Assembly (NCBI RefSeq): GCF_004361855.1
Contig: NZ_SNWQ01000007.1
Span: 310,001 to 374,000, forward strand
From: Kribbella caucasensis
Lineage (GTDB): Bacteria; Actinomycetota; Actinomycetes; Propionibacteriales; Kribbellaceae
Length of the DNA: 64,000 nt
Reading direction: 5' to 3'
The notes below the pieces were generated by a model. That model searched no databases. It had not been told where the DNA came from and saw only the letters and a list, made by a program, of their open reading frames with translations. Positions 35,027-43,255 of the stretch are shown here, piece by piece. Within the stretch, counting starts at the first letter, position 1; each line of letters starts with the position of its first letter. Position numbers and translations under genes: made by a program.

Positions 35027-35977
35027 TCAGATCGTGAGGACCAGTTTGCCGCGGGCGTGGGTTTCGGTGAGGCGGCGGACGGCTGATGCGGCGTCGGCGA
35101 GCGGGTAGCTCTGGTCGATGACGGGCTTCAGAGCGCCTGCCTCGATCAGCTCGCGGAGTTCGTCGTAGACCTCGGCCTTCTCGGTGGAGACCAGAACCGC
35201 GAGGCGCTGCCTGATGAAGGGCGAGATGAGCAACGCACGCAGCCCCCGATCGAGGCCACCGAGGAGTTTGCCGCTGGTTTCGGCGCCGACGATCATCAGG
35301 GTGCCGTGGGGGGTGAGGGCCCGCCGGAGCTCGGTGAGCGTGCGGGCGCCGGCGGTGTCGAGGATGAAGTCGTACTGCTCGGTGATCTCGTCCTGGGTGT
35401 AGTCGATCACCTCGTCAGCGCCGAGTTCGCGGACCAGGTCGAGCTTCGTCGTACTGCAGACGCCGGTGACGTGGGCACCGCGGTGCTTGGCGAGCTGTAC
35501 GGCGAAGGTGCCGACAGCGCCGGCCGCGCCGATGATGAGTGCCCGCTGCCCGGACTTGAGGTCGCTGAGTCCTTGGAGCGCTGTGCCCGCCGAGATAGGC
35601 ATCGCGGCGGCCTGCTCGAAGGTGAGGTTGGACGGTTTGCGGGCCAGCCGCTTCTCGGCGCCGGCGGCGTACTCGGCGAAGGAACCGTCACAGGTGCCGT
35701 AGACCTCGTCGCCGACGCGGAAGCGGGTGACCTCCGGGCCGACCGCCTCGACCACCCCGGCGACATCGCGGCCGCGGACTCGCGCCCTGGGCCGGCGCAG
35801 GCCCATGGCGAGCCGGACCATATAGGGCCGCCCGGCCATCAGGTGCCAGGTGCCGATGTCCACGCCGGCGGCCCGGACGTCGATCAGCACTTCCTTGCCG
35901 CGGGCAACAGGCTTGTCGATCTCCGCGAGCTGCAGGACGTCGGCGGGGCCGTATCTGTCCTGGACGATTGCCTTCAT
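35027..35977 (-). CDS. NAD(P)-dependent quinone-reductase-type dehydrogenase (MDR)
   Basis: 316 aa medium-chain dehydrogenase/reductase without zinc ligands. It has the GroES-like N-terminus (VLIDVRAAGVDIGTWHLMAG; GDEVYGTCDGSFAEYAAG) and the Rossmann motif GAAGAVGTFAVQLAKHRGA near residue 150. Such enzymes reduce quinones or enones with NADPH. It is the last gene of a three-gene operon, overlapping the XRE regulator gene by ATGA. GGGGAGG precedes the ATG. Confidence 0.92.
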   Translation of the reverse strand: MKAIVQDRYGPADVLQLAEIDKPVARGKEVLIDVRAAGVDIGTWHLMAGRPYMVRLAMGLRRPRARVRGRDVAGVVEAVGPEVTRFRVGDEVYGTCDGSFAEYAAGAEKRLARKPSNLTFEQAAAMPISAGTALQGLSDLKSGQRALIIGAAGAVGTFAVQLAKHRGAHVTGVCSTTKLDLVRELGADEVIDYTQDEITEQYDFILDTAGARTLTELRRALTPHGTLMIVGAETSGKLLGGLDRGLRALLISPFIRQRLAVLVSTEKAEVYDELRELIEAGALKPVIDQSYPLADAASAVRRLTETHARGKLVLTI

Positions 35978-36198
35978 TTTTCCTCCCCTGGGTACTGGAA
36001 CACGTCGTCGAGCGGTACGCCGAGGACGTGGGCGATCTGGAACGCGAGCTCGAGCGAGGGGGAGTAGCGGCCCTGCTCGATCGCGATCACGGTCTGCCGG
36101 GTGACGCCGATCCGTTTCGCCAGTTCGGCCTGGGTCATCTCGTCCCGGGTGTACCGCAGCGCCCGGATCGAGTTGGTCACCCGGGTCGGCTTCACCAC
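35974..36198 (-). CDS. Small XRE-family regulator
   Basis: 74 aa, nearly all helix-turn-helix (MTQAELAKRIGVTRQTVIAIEQGRYSPSLEL), with the C-terminal PLDDVFQYPGEE seen in stand-alone 65-75 residue regulators. It overlaps the upstream membrane-protein gene by seven bases and the downstream dehydrogenase gene by four. The duplicated AATCTTTGACA boxes in the operon promoter are its likely sites, giving autorepression. Confidence 0.93.
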   Translation of the reverse strand: MVKPTRVTNSIRALRYTRDEMTQAELAKRIGVTRQTVIAIEQGRYSPSLELAFQIAHVLGVPLDDVFQYPGEEK

Positions 36199-36620
36199 GG
36201 CTGGAACCCCCGGCGGTAGGCGAAGATCTTCGCCACCGACCCGAGCAACGCGGACAACACGAAGGCGAGATAGACCGCGTTCGCGATCCAGAAGTGGTCC
36301 ACCTCGGCGATCGCCAGCAACATCGCCGCGACGCCGCCGATCACCACGAACGACTGCCCGATGTGATCACCGAACCGGGCGATCTGCTGGTCGCGCTGGT
36401 CCTTCTGGTTCGCCTCCTTCGGCGACACACCCACGACCACCGCCTGCACCACCATCGCGGCGACGATCGCCGCACCGATGATGGCCAGCATCACCCCGGC
36501 GTACGGCGTGTCCGCGAGCCCGGCACCGTCGGCCCGGGCCAGCACGAGCGCGACGTACACGGCATAGCCGATCGCTGACACCACGAGCATGATCCACGCC
36601 CGCTTCTCCTCGAACGCCAT
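36192..36620 (-). CDS. Four-helix membrane protein paired with XRE regulator
   Basis: 142 aa with four hydrophobic segments (AWIMLVVSAIGYAVYVALVL; GVMLAIIGAAIVAAMVVQAV; SFVVIGGVAAMLLAIAEV; ANAVYLAFVLSALLGSVAKI) and a charged central loop (KEANQKDQRDQQIARFGDHI). Small XRE regulators are often encoded directly beside such DUF2178-like membrane proteins in Gram-positive genomes (general knowledge). It may sense a membrane signal for the regulator. GGAGG precedes the ATG; it is first in the operon. Confidence 0.8.
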   Translation of the reverse strand: MAFEEKRAWIMLVVSAIGYAVYVALVLARADGAGLADTPYAGVMLAIIGAAIVAAMVVQAVVVGVSPKEANQKDQRDQQIARFGDHIGQSFVVIGGVAAMLLAIAEVDHFWIANAVYLAFVLSALLGSVAKIFAYRRGFQPW

Positions 36621-36643
36621 GCCGCTCCACCCTCCATGTAAAA

Positions 36644-36693
36644 AATCTTTGACACCCCGAAGGTAGGTCAGATCCTGGGGGATGTCAAAGATT
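36644..36693. promoter_or_regulatory. Paired operator boxes of the XRE operon
   Basis: AATCTTTGACA (36644-36654) and TGTCAAAGATT (36683-36693) are 11-bp inverted copies 28 bases apart; with flanking GTAAAxA and CCC the match extends to about 20 positions. One box covers the -35, the other the expected start site, so a dimeric regulator could bridge them and shut the promoter. Confidence 0.7.
36660..36688 (-). promoter_or_regulatory. Promoter of membrane protein / XRE / MDR operon
   Basis: On the minus strand TTGACA (36688-36683, perfect -35), 17 bases, then TACCTT (36665-36660). Transcription should start near 36653, about 33 bases before the ATG at 36620. Confidence 0.7.
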
Positions 36694-36721
36694 CTTTACT
36701 TGTGGAGGTTGGCTGTGCCGA

Positions 36722-36985
36722 TTACCGGGCGACGGCCAGGCAGGTGGCGGTGGACTTCTTGGTGGGGTCGCTTTCGGAGGTGGCGGTGAGGGTGATCCGG
36801 CCCAGGGTCGCGGAACTCGCGGCGTACTTGGCCTGGACTCCGACGGTGACGCGTTCGCCGGCCTGGGCGGTGGTGAGCGCGTTGGGCAGGTTGACAGTCC
36901 AGCCGCGGCCGTCGATCGTGGCGGACAGGCGGTAGACGTCACCCTTCAGATAGCGGCTGACGTCCTCGGGGTGCTGACCTTGCGG
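36722..36985 (-). pseudogene. C-terminal remnant of a secreted beta-sandwich protein
   Basis: On the minus strand, about 87 codons ending in TAA (36724-36722) are coding-like: GC-ending codons and a convincing beta-domain sequence (VYRLSATIDGRGWTVNLP; AGERVTVGVQAKYAAS; GRITLTATSESDPTKKSTAT). The frame has no usable start codon and upstream sequence loses coding character near 36985. It looks like the end of a NEW3/Ig-like C-terminal domain of a secreted hydrolase whose front has been deleted. The exact family is uncertain. Confidence 0.6.
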
Positions 36986-37002
36986 GGCGGCGGCCTTTCT
37001 GG

Positions 37003-37134
37003 ATGGAGGATTCAGGCGGCCGGTACGGCGTCGAGCTGACCTCGTTCGGCCGGCCGGACAGTGCCGAGGCGCATGCTCGCGGTCGCGACTGGGTACTGCA
37101 TGGCCGAGCCAGAACCGGAGAGGATGACATCTGA
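37003..37134 (+). CDS. Possible 43-residue protein coupled to BON gene
   Basis: A small frame (MEDSGGRYGVELTSFGRPDS..., ending RARTGEDDI) whose TGA overlaps the ATG of the BON-domain gene (TGATG). Codon use and composition look protein-like, and coupling suggests real translation. The ribosome site is poor (TCTGG) and no family is recognised. The alternative is that it is the rear end of a deleted gene, since the frame stays open upstream to 36961. Confidence 0.35.
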   Translation: MEDSGGRYGVELTSFGRPDSAEAHARGRDWVLHGRARTGEDDI

Positions 37135-37895
37135 TGCGACTCGCCGTTCACCGAATCAGCCGGCCCGCGCCGCAAGCGTCCCGCCGCGAGCAGTTGCTCA
37201 AGGCGGCCGGCCTGACCGCCGTGAGCGCGAGTGCCGGAGCTGTCACGGAGTACCTGCTGGATCCGGAGCGCGGACACTCTCGCCGCGCACGGCTCCGCGA
37301 CAAGACCGCCCACGCGGCACATGAGGTCAACGAGGGCCTCGAAGGTCTGTCCCGGGACCTCTCGAACCGCGGCCGAGGCGTCGCCGCGGGCGCCCGGTAT
37401 CGCGTGGTCGGGCGGATGACCGACGACGCCGTCCTGCACGATCGGGTCCGCGCCGAACTCGGTCGCCAGGTCAGCCACCCGCACGCCATTCAGGTCGAGG
37501 TCGACGACCGGACAGTGACCCTGACCGGTGACGTCCTGGCTGCCGAGGCCGACCAGGCCATTCGCGCGATCAACCGGATCCCCGGCGTGAGAGACGTCGA
37601 GACTCAGTGGCGCGTGTACGACGAACCGGGGGACGTCCCGACTCTCCAGGGTCGTGCCCGTCCCGGCAAACCGCAGTCCGGGCTTCGCCAGGAGAACTGG
37701 TCACCCACCGCGCGCCTGCTGACCGCGGCCGGCGTGATCGCGTCGTGGCCCCTCTCCAGCCGCCTCCCGGCAACGGTCCGCTGGACGATGCGCGGCGCCG
37801 GCTCGGTCCTCGCGGCCCGCGCCCTCACCAACCAGCCCCTCCGCCACCTCGCCCGCCGCCCGTCGCCCCACCCCACGGCACCTCACCTCGCCTGA
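37134..37895 (+). CDS. BON-domain protein
   Basis: 253 aa. A roughly 90-residue N-terminal region is Arg/Ala-rich, with a weak hydrophobic patch (LLKAAGLTAVSASAGAVTEY). A BON domain follows at about 95-165 (DDAVLHDRVRAELGRQVSHP; VTLTGDVLAAEADQAIRAI; PGVRDVETQW). The C-terminal 70 residues are helical, basic and Pro-rich, with a possible membrane-associating stretch (LLTAAGVIASWPLSS). BON domains are thought to bind phospholipid or act at the envelope. Similar proteins occur in actinobacterial stress genes. AGAGGATG precedes the ATG. Confidence 0.85.
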   Translation: MRLAVHRISRPAPQASRREQLLKAAGLTAVSASAGAVTEYLLDPERGHSRRARLRDKTAHAAHEVNEGLEGLSRDLSNRGRGVAAGARYRVVGRMTDDAVLHDRVRAELGRQVSHPHAIQVEVDDRTVTLTGDVLAAEADQAIRAINRIPGVRDVETQWRVYDEPGDVPTLQGRARPGKPQSGLRQENWSPTARLLTAAGVIASWPLSSRLPATVRWTMRGAGSVLAARALTNQPLRHLARRPSPHPTAPHLA

Positions 37896-37936
37896 ACCCA
37901 CCCGCCCTCGACCGCACCGATGCGGTTGACCGGGTG

Positions 37937-37951
37937 CCCACTCCCAGTGGG
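37937..37951 (+). terminator. Short hairpin after BON gene
   Basis: CCCACT, CCC, AGTGGG: a 6-bp stem with a 3-base loop 40 bases after the BON stop, followed by AAGGAG. A weak terminator candidate. Confidence 0.4.
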
Positions 37952-37975
37952 AAGGAGCGCCGTCAGCGAGATCCG

Positions 37976-37991
37976 TGTATACAGTATGTAC
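37976..37991. promoter_or_regulatory. Palindromic site upstream of semialdehyde dehydrogenase gene
   Basis: TGTATACA is an 8-bp palindrome immediately followed by GTATGTAC, giving overlapping GTAyAC half-sites. TATACA or TACAGT may serve as -10. The pattern is like GntR-family operators (TGTATACA core, general knowledge). No GntR gene is visible nearby. Confidence 0.45.
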
Positions 37992-38049
37992 TTGAGCGGT
38001 TAGCCTTTGGGCTTGCGCACTGACGTAGAGAACGGAGGACTCGTTCCCC

Positions 38050-39408
38050 ATGTACGCAGTCACAGACCCGGCGACGGGTGAACTGATCGAGGAGATCGAG
38101 AACGCGACCGACGACCAGGTGCGAGCCGCGATCGAGCGGGTGCACCGGGGGTACGCCGGTTGGCGTCGCCGGACGGTCGAGGAGCGTACGGCGATCGTGG
38201 CCCGGGCGGCGGAGTTGTTCGCCGAGCGGACGGACGAGCTGGCCGCGATCATGACGCAGGAGATGGGCAAACGGATCAACGAGGGCCGCGGCGAGATCGG
38301 CGTCGTGGTCGACATCTTCCGGTACTACGCCGAGCACGGCCCGGCCCTGCTGGCCGACGAGCCGTTGACGATCAAGGGCGGCCGGGCCGTCATCACCAAG
38401 GAACCGATCGGCGCGCTGTTGGGCGTGATGCCGTGGAACTTCCCGTGCTACCAGGTGGCCCGGTTCGTCGCGCCGAATCTGGTGCTCGGCAACACGATTC
38501 TGCTCAAGCACGCCTCGATCTGCCCGCGCTCGGCGGTGGCGATCGAGGCCGTACTGCGGGACGCCGGCGTACCGGATAACGCCTATGTCAACGTGTTCGC
38601 GTCCAGCCGGCAGATCCCCTGGATGCTGGCGGATCCGCGGATCGCCGGGGTCTCCCTGACCGGAAGTGAGCAGGCCGGAATCTCGGTCGCCGCCGAGGCC
38701 GGTAAGAACCTGAAGAAGTCGGTCCTCGAACTCGGCGGCTCCGATCCGCTCATCGTGCTCGACACCGCCGACATGAACGAGACCGTCAAGGCCACCGCGA
38801 CCGCCCGGATGCGGAACTGTGGCCAGTCCTGCAACGCGCCGAAGCGGATGATCGTGCTGGCCGACATCTACGACGAGTTCGTCGACCGGCTGACCAAGCG
38901 GGTCGCCTCGTACTACATCGCCGGCAACCCCTCGGACCCGAAGACCACGCTGCCTCCGCTCGCCTCGATCGCGGCGGCGGACGAGGTGGCGGGACAGGTC
39001 GCGAAGGCGGTCTCGCAGGGCGCGACCCTTCGTACCGGTGGTCGCCGGATCGGGCCGGGGGCGTACCTCGAGGCGACCGTGCTCACCGACGTGACGCCGG
39101 AGATGGACGCCTATGCGGAGGAGATCTTCGGTCCGGTCGTGCTCGTGTTCCGCGCCGAGACCGAGGAGGACGCGATCCGGATCGCCAACGACTCGCCGTT
39201 CGGGTTGGGGGCCAGCGTCTTCGGTACGGATCCTGCGCGCAACACCCGGGTGGCCCGCCAGATCGAGGCCGGCATGGTCTACCTCAACACCGCCGGCGGC
39301 TCCCAGGCCGACCTCCCATTCGGCGGCATCAAACGCTCCGGCCTCGGCCGCGAACTAGGCCCCGCCGGCATCGAGGAGTTCATGAACAAGAAGTCGATCA
39401 GGTTGTAG
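38050..39408 (+). CDS. NAD(P)-dependent succinate-semialdehyde dehydrogenase (GabD1-like)
   Basis: 452 aa aldehyde dehydrogenase. The catalytic Cys is in GQSCNAPKR, the general-base Glu in VLELGGSDPLIV, and the cofactor-region PWNFPCYQVARFVAPNLV is intact. The short N-terminus (MYAVTDPATGELIEEIENAT) and YYAEHGPALLADEP match the ~455-residue SSADH branch represented by mycobacterial GabD1. It would oxidise succinic semialdehyde to succinate, feeding the TCA cycle from GABA or other semialdehydes. It stands alone, with GGAGG 11 bases before the ATG. Confidence 0.9.
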   Translation: MYAVTDPATGELIEEIENATDDQVRAAIERVHRGYAGWRRRTVEERTAIVARAAELFAERTDELAAIMTQEMGKRINEGRGEIGVVVDIFRYYAEHGPALLADEPLTIKGGRAVITKEPIGALLGVMPWNFPCYQVARFVAPNLVLGNTILLKHASICPRSAVAIEAVLRDAGVPDNAYVNVFASSRQIPWMLADPRIAGVSLTGSEQAGISVAAEAGKNLKKSVLELGGSDPLIVLDTADMNETVKATATARMRNCGQSCNAPKRMIVLADIYDEFVDRLTKRVASYYIAGNPSDPKTTLPPLASIAAADEVAGQVAKAVSQGATLRTGGRRIGPGAYLEATVLTDVTPEMDAYAEEIFGPVVLVFRAETEEDAIRIANDSPFGLGASVFGTDPARNTRVARQIEAGMVYLNTAGGSQADLPFGGIKRSGLGRELGPAGIEEFMNKKSIRL

Positions 39409-39444
39409 GCCCGCGGGGGCACCGCGTTCGTGCTGATCCGGAAC

Positions 39445-40122
39445 TCAGCCGGCCGCGTCGTCATTGGGGTCCGGCCTCGACCTGCCACGGACCCGGCGAT
39501 ATCCCCGGTGCGCGGGGAACACCACGAGGCCGGCGTACAACAGAGCCGCCGCGGCGCCGATCAGGGCCGTGGCGGTTCCGCCGGTTCCGGCGGTGTCCGC
39601 GAGCACCGCGCCGAGTCCGGCGGCGATGATCACGTTGACGGCGCCGGTGAAGACGAAGGCACTGGCGAGGAAGTGGGAGAGCCCGCTTCTCCTGACGCCC
39701 ATGTCGTAGGTGCGTTGGATCCCGGCCGCGTCATCCGTCCAGCCTGTCACCAGGTGGTCCTTGACCCCGGGATCGATCTCGACGTACGCCGCGCGAAGCC
39801 GGTTCATCCCGACGACGAGCATCAGGTCCTGCTGGCTGGCGTTGCGCACGCGGAGCGCCGTGAGTGTGCCGGTGACGAGCACGGAGAGTCCCAGCCACAC
39901 CGCCAGCAGACGGAACGAGTCGTTCAGTCCCACCACCTGGAGAGTCAGGGCGAGGACGACGAGCGAGGCCGAGGCGAAGGTGAACTGGGCGGTGATCCTG
40001 CCCATCACCTCCGCCCAGGTCTGGCTCCGCGTCGCCAGCAGGCTCCAGTGCTCTGTGGCGAGGATCTGTGCCCGGACCGCGATGCCGGCCCTGACTGGAT
40101 CTTCCGTCATATCGCTCATCAT
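39445..40122 (-). CDS. Membrane protein of unknown function
   Basis: 225 aa (225 from ATG 40122; ATGs at 40119 and 40110 are alternatives). It has two pairs of membrane helices: FTFASASLVVLALTLQVVGL / LLAVWLGLSVLVTGTLTAL and SHFLASAFVFTGAVNVIIAA / TALIGAAAALLYAGLVVF. A soluble stretch between them (SQQDLMLVVGMNRLRAAYVE...GIQRTYDMG) is characteristic of a recurrent actinobacterial membrane family without known function. It lies tail to tail with the dehydrogenase gene, 36 bases apart. Regulation is not evident. Confidence 0.75.
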   Translation of the reverse strand: MMSDMTEDPVRAGIAVRAQILATEHWSLLATRSQTWAEVMGRITAQFTFASASLVVLALTLQVVGLNDSFRLLAVWLGLSVLVTGTLTALRVRNASQQDLMLVVGMNRLRAAYVEIDPGVKDHLVTGWTDDAAGIQRTYDMGVRRSGLSHFLASAFVFTGAVNVIIAAGLGAVLADTAGTGGTATALIGAAAALLYAGLVVFPAHRGYRRVRGRSRPDPNDDAAG

Positions 40123-40159
40123 CCGGGCAGAAGTCCGATTCCGTCTGTACCGAAGACTC

Positions 40160-40177
40160 GCCGGTACCCGAACCGGC
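40160..40177 (-). terminator. Hairpin after MFS gene
   Basis: On the minus strand GCCGGT, TCGGGT, ACCGGC form a 6-bp stem right behind the MFS stop codon. No T-run follows. Confidence 0.4.
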
Positions 40178-40182
40178 TGAGC

Positions 40183-41370
40183 TCAGTGGGTCGGGGTGAG
40201 CTCCAGGGTTGGTGCTGGAGCTGGGGAGCGGCGGCGGTCCAAGGCACCGGAGAGCACGGCCAGGAGGAGGGCGGCGAAGGCCATGGCGGCGCCGGCCCAG
40301 TTGGTGGCGGCGTAGTCGTGGCCGGCGGCGATGACGACACCGCCGAGCCAGGCGGCGAGGGCGTTGCCGAGGTTGAAGGCGCCGATGTTGACGGCCGAGG
40401 CGACGGTGGGGGCGGACTCGGCGCTCGCGAGGGTCCGCAGCTGGAGGGGCGGGACGGTGGCGAAGCCGAATCCGCCTAGCAGGAAGAGGGTGATGATCGC
40501 CGGTACGGGCTTGTGGGCGGTGAAGCCGAAGACTGCCAGTACTACGACGAGGGCCGCGAGGACGGTATAGAGGGTCGGCATCAGCGCGCGGTCGGTGAAT
40601 CGGCCGCCGAGCAGGTTGCCGAGGATCAGGCCGGCGCCGAAGACGACCAGCAGCCAGCTGACTGCGTTCGCCGGCAGGCCGGCGTCCTCGGTCATCATCG
40701 GGGCGATGTAGGTGAAGGAGGCGAAGACGCCGCCGAAACCGAGCACGGTCATGGCGATCGCGAGCCAGACCCGGATGCTGCGGAAGACGGCGAACTCCGC
40801 CGCGAGCCGGGCGGTGGCCGCCCTCGGCGTATTGGGGACCAGGATCGCGATCCCGGCCAGGCCGATGACGCCGAGTGCGGCGACTACCCAGAAGGTGGCG
40901 CGCCAGCCGAGGTCCTGGCCGATGAACGTGCCCATCGGGACGCCGAGCACGTTGGCGACGGTCAGGCCGGTGAACATCAGGGCGATCGCGCTGGCCTTCT
41001 TCTCCGGTTTGACCAGGTCCGCGGCGGCTACTGAACCGACTCCGAAGAAGGCGCCGTGGCAGAGGGCGGCGACGATCCGGCTGAGCATCATCATGGTGTA
41101 GGTCGGCGCTATCGCGGACAGCAGGTTGCCGGCGATGAAGACGACCATCAACAGCATCAACAGGTGCTTGCGGCGCATGCGGTTGCCTAGTGCGGTCATC
41201 GGTAGGGCACCGGCCGCGACGCCGAGCGCGTAGCCGGTGATGAGCCAGCCTGCGGCGGGGATGGAGACGCCGAACTCGGTGGCGACCTCGGGGAGCAGAC
41301 CGGCGATGACGAACTCCGTGGTGCCGATCCCGAACGCGCCGATGGCAAGCGCGAGGAGAGCGAGCGGCAT
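40183..41370 (-). CDS. MFS drug/sugar exporter (DHA1 family)
   Basis: 395 aa from ATG 41370, which has AGGAGG upstream; an earlier in-frame start at 41421 lies in the promoter. Twelve hydrophobic segments are evident. The N-terminus LAIGAFGIGTTEFVIAGLLP and motif A-like GNRMRRKHLL identify the AraJ/YdhP/Cml branch of drug:H+ antiporters. It probably exports toxic compounds or sugars. It is divergent from the catabolic island's first gene. Direct repeats flank its -35, so a TetR- or MarR-like repressor is likely. Confidence 0.92.
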   Translation of the reverse strand: MPLALLALAIGAFGIGTTEFVIAGLLPEVATEFGVSIPAAGWLITGYALGVAAGALPMTALGNRMRRKHLLMLLMVVFIAGNLLSAIAPTYTMMMLSRIVAALCHGAFFGVGSVAAADLVKPEKKASAIALMFTGLTVANVLGVPMGTFIGQDLGWRATFWVVAALGVIGLAGIAILVPNTPRAATARLAAEFAVFRSIRVWLAIAMTVLGFGGVFASFTYIAPMMTEDAGLPANAVSWLLVVFGAGLILGNLLGGRFTDRALMPTLYTVLAALVVVLAVFGFTAHKPVPAIITLFLLGGFGFATVPPLQLRTLASAESAPTVASAVNIGAFNLGNALAAWLGGVVIAAGHDYAATNWAGAAMAFAALLLAVLSGALDRRRSPAPAPTLELTPTH

Positions 41371-41408
41371 GAGGTTCCTCCTGATGAGGGCGACGGTTAC
41401 CGGCGTCG

Positions 41409-41448
41409 ACAATACTTGCATACGCCGACTAAATCCAAACGCCGACTA
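41409..41448 (-). promoter_or_regulatory. MFS promoter with direct repeats
   Basis: On the minus strand TTGGAT (41438-41433), 18 bases, TATTGT (41414-41409). The plus-strand sequence ACGCCGACTA occurs twice, at 41422 and 41439 (17 bases apart), on either side of the -35. This looks like a repressor or activator site for the exporter. Confidence 0.55.
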
Positions 41449-41533
41449 TGTTCACGCTCAACAGGAGCTGACCGGACTCCTGGCTATCCGGGCGCTCCGG
41501 TGGCGGGTTGACCGAAGCCGTGACGGATAATCC

Positions 41534-41550
41534 ATGCATATGATAAATAG
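41534..41550. promoter_or_regulatory. AT-rich box upstream of acyl-CoA ligase (island box type 2)
   Basis: ATGCATATGATAAATAG, 28 bases before the ligase start. The ten bases ATGCATATGA, followed by AATAG, recur before the CoA-transferase gene (61228). Candidate shared operator. Confidence 0.5.
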
Positions 41551-41577
41551 TTATAGACCAGACAGGGAGGGCGACAC

Positions 41578-43221
41578 ATGGCTGCTGCGAACCCGATGGT
41601 GTACCGCGACCTGGTGCCGGCCTTCCCCGATCCGGACACCTGGACGTTCGCCCACGTGCTACGTCACCACGCTTCCGCGAGGCCGGCCGCGATCTGCCTC
41701 GACCATCCCGACCAGGGCCTGACGCTGACCTACGCCGAAGCGCTCGACTCGGCGGAGCGGGTCGCGTCGACGCTGTACGGCGCCGGTGCCGGGCAGGGCG
41801 ACCGGGTGGTCATCATGGCGGCCAACTCGTCCGAGCTGGTGCGCAGTTGGTGGGGTACCGCGGTCGGCGGGCTCGTCGAGGTGCCGATCAACACCAACTA
41901 CGAGGGCGAGTTCCTCCGGCATCAGCTCGCCATCGCCAAGGCAAGGTTCGCCGTCATCGACGACACCTTCGCCGAGCGGTGGATCGCCATCGCCGAGCAC
42001 GCCCGTGGGATCGAGAAGTTCTGGGTGATCGACACCGGTACCCGGGACAAGGCCATCCGCCTGCTGCAGGACAACGGCTGGCAGGCCTCGCCCTGGGAGG
42101 AGCTCGAACACGGCCCGAAGTCGGACCTGCCGACACCAAAACCGCAGGACCTGGGCGCGATCTTCTACACCTCGGGCACCACCGGCCCGTCCAAGGGCGT
42201 GGCGATGCCCAACTCCCAGCTCTACTTCTTCGCCCAGGTCGTGGTCTCGCTGACCCGGCTGACATCCGAGGACGTCTACCTCACCACGACGCCGCTGTTC
42301 CACGGCAACGCGCAGTTCATGGCTGTGTACCCCGCGATCGTCGCCGGTGGACGCGCGGTGGTGCGACCGAAGTTCAGCGCCAGCCGCTGGATCGACCACG
42401 TCCGCGACTCCGGCGTCACCGTGACGAACTTCGTCGGCGTGATGATGGACTTCGCCTGGAAGCAACCACCCCGGCCGGACGATCGCGACAACAGACTGCG
42501 CTGCGTGTACGCCGCGCCGACGGCGGTCACGATCCTTCCGCAATTCAAGGAGCGATTCGGGATCGAGGCGTTCGTGGACGCGTTCGGCCTGACCGAGACG
42601 TGCGCGCCGATCCTGTCGCCGTACGGGGTGGATAGGCCGGCGGGCGCGGCGGGGTTGCAGGCGGCCGACTGGTTCGACATCAAGCTGGTCGACCCCGAGA
42701 CCGATCGCGAGGTGCCGGTCGGCGAGGTCGGGGAGCTGGTGGTCCGGCCGCTCGTCCCGGGGATCTGCAGCAACGGCTACTACAACATGCCCGAGAAGAC
42801 GGTCGAGACCTGGCGCAACCTGTGGTTCCACACCGGTGACGCGTTGCGCAAGGACGAGGACGGCTGGTTCTACTTCATCGATCGCTACAAGGACGCGTTG
42901 CGCCGGCGGGGCGAGAACATCAGCTCGTACGAGGTCGAGCAGGCAATCCTCGGCCACCCGGCGGTGACGGAGTGCGCCGTGATCGGCGTACCGGCCGACG
43001 TGGAGGCGGGGGAGGACGAGGTGCTCGCGGTGATCGTGGCGGCCGAGCCGGTGACCGCGGACGAACTGTGGCAGTTCTGTGCGGGACGCATCCCGGCCTT
43101 CGCGATCCCGCGCTACCTGCGGATCGTCGACTCGCTACCGAAGACGCCGTCGCAGAAGGTACGCAAATCCGTGCTCCGAGACAACGGCGTCACAGCCGAC
43201 ACTCATGACAGAGAGCCGTGA
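41578..43221 (+). CDS. Acyl-CoA synthetase (CaiC/BaiB-like AMP-forming ligase)
   Basis: 547 aa AMP-forming ligase. The P-loop is YTSGTTGPSKGVA; later motifs are FGLTETCAPIL, WFHTGDALRKDEDGWFYFIDR and RRRGENISSYEVE, with the catalytic Lys region PSQKVRKSVL. The sequence resembles crotonobetaine/carnitine and bile-acid CoA ligases rather than long-chain fatty acyl ligases. It would activate the island's carboxylic acid substrate with CoA. GGGAGGG precedes the ATG. The crotonase-fusion gene follows 34 bases later in the same operon. Confidence 0.92.
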   Translation: MAAANPMVYRDLVPAFPDPDTWTFAHVLRHHASARPAAICLDHPDQGLTLTYAEALDSAERVASTLYGAGAGQGDRVVIMAANSSELVRSWWGTAVGGLVEVPINTNYEGEFLRHQLAIAKARFAVIDDTFAERWIAIAEHARGIEKFWVIDTGTRDKAIRLLQDNGWQASPWEELEHGPKSDLPTPKPQDLGAIFYTSGTTGPSKGVAMPNSQLYFFAQVVVSLTRLTSEDVYLTTTPLFHGNAQFMAVYPAIVAGGRAVVRPKFSASRWIDHVRDSGVTVTNFVGVMMDFAWKQPPRPDDRDNRLRCVYAAPTAVTILPQFKERFGIEAFVDAFGLTETCAPILSPYGVDRPAGAAGLQAADWFDIKLVDPETDREVPVGEVGELVVRPLVPGICSNGYYNMPEKTVETWRNLWFHTGDALRKDEDGWFYFIDRYKDALRRRGENISSYEVEQAILGHPAVTECAVIGVPADVEAGEDEVLAVIVAAEPVTADELWQFCAGRIPAFAIPRYLRIVDSLPKTPSQKVRKSVLRDNGVTADTHDREP

Positions 43222-43255
43222 CCCAAGGTGCGACCGGCCGTCACAAGGGAGAGCC

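Noticed and set aside
34978..35037. Short coding-like stretch (AADVVERADRLLRLE) between phosphoesterase and dehydrogenase genes
   Set aside because: Only about 19 codons before TGA, no good start; could be a gene fragment but too short to support.
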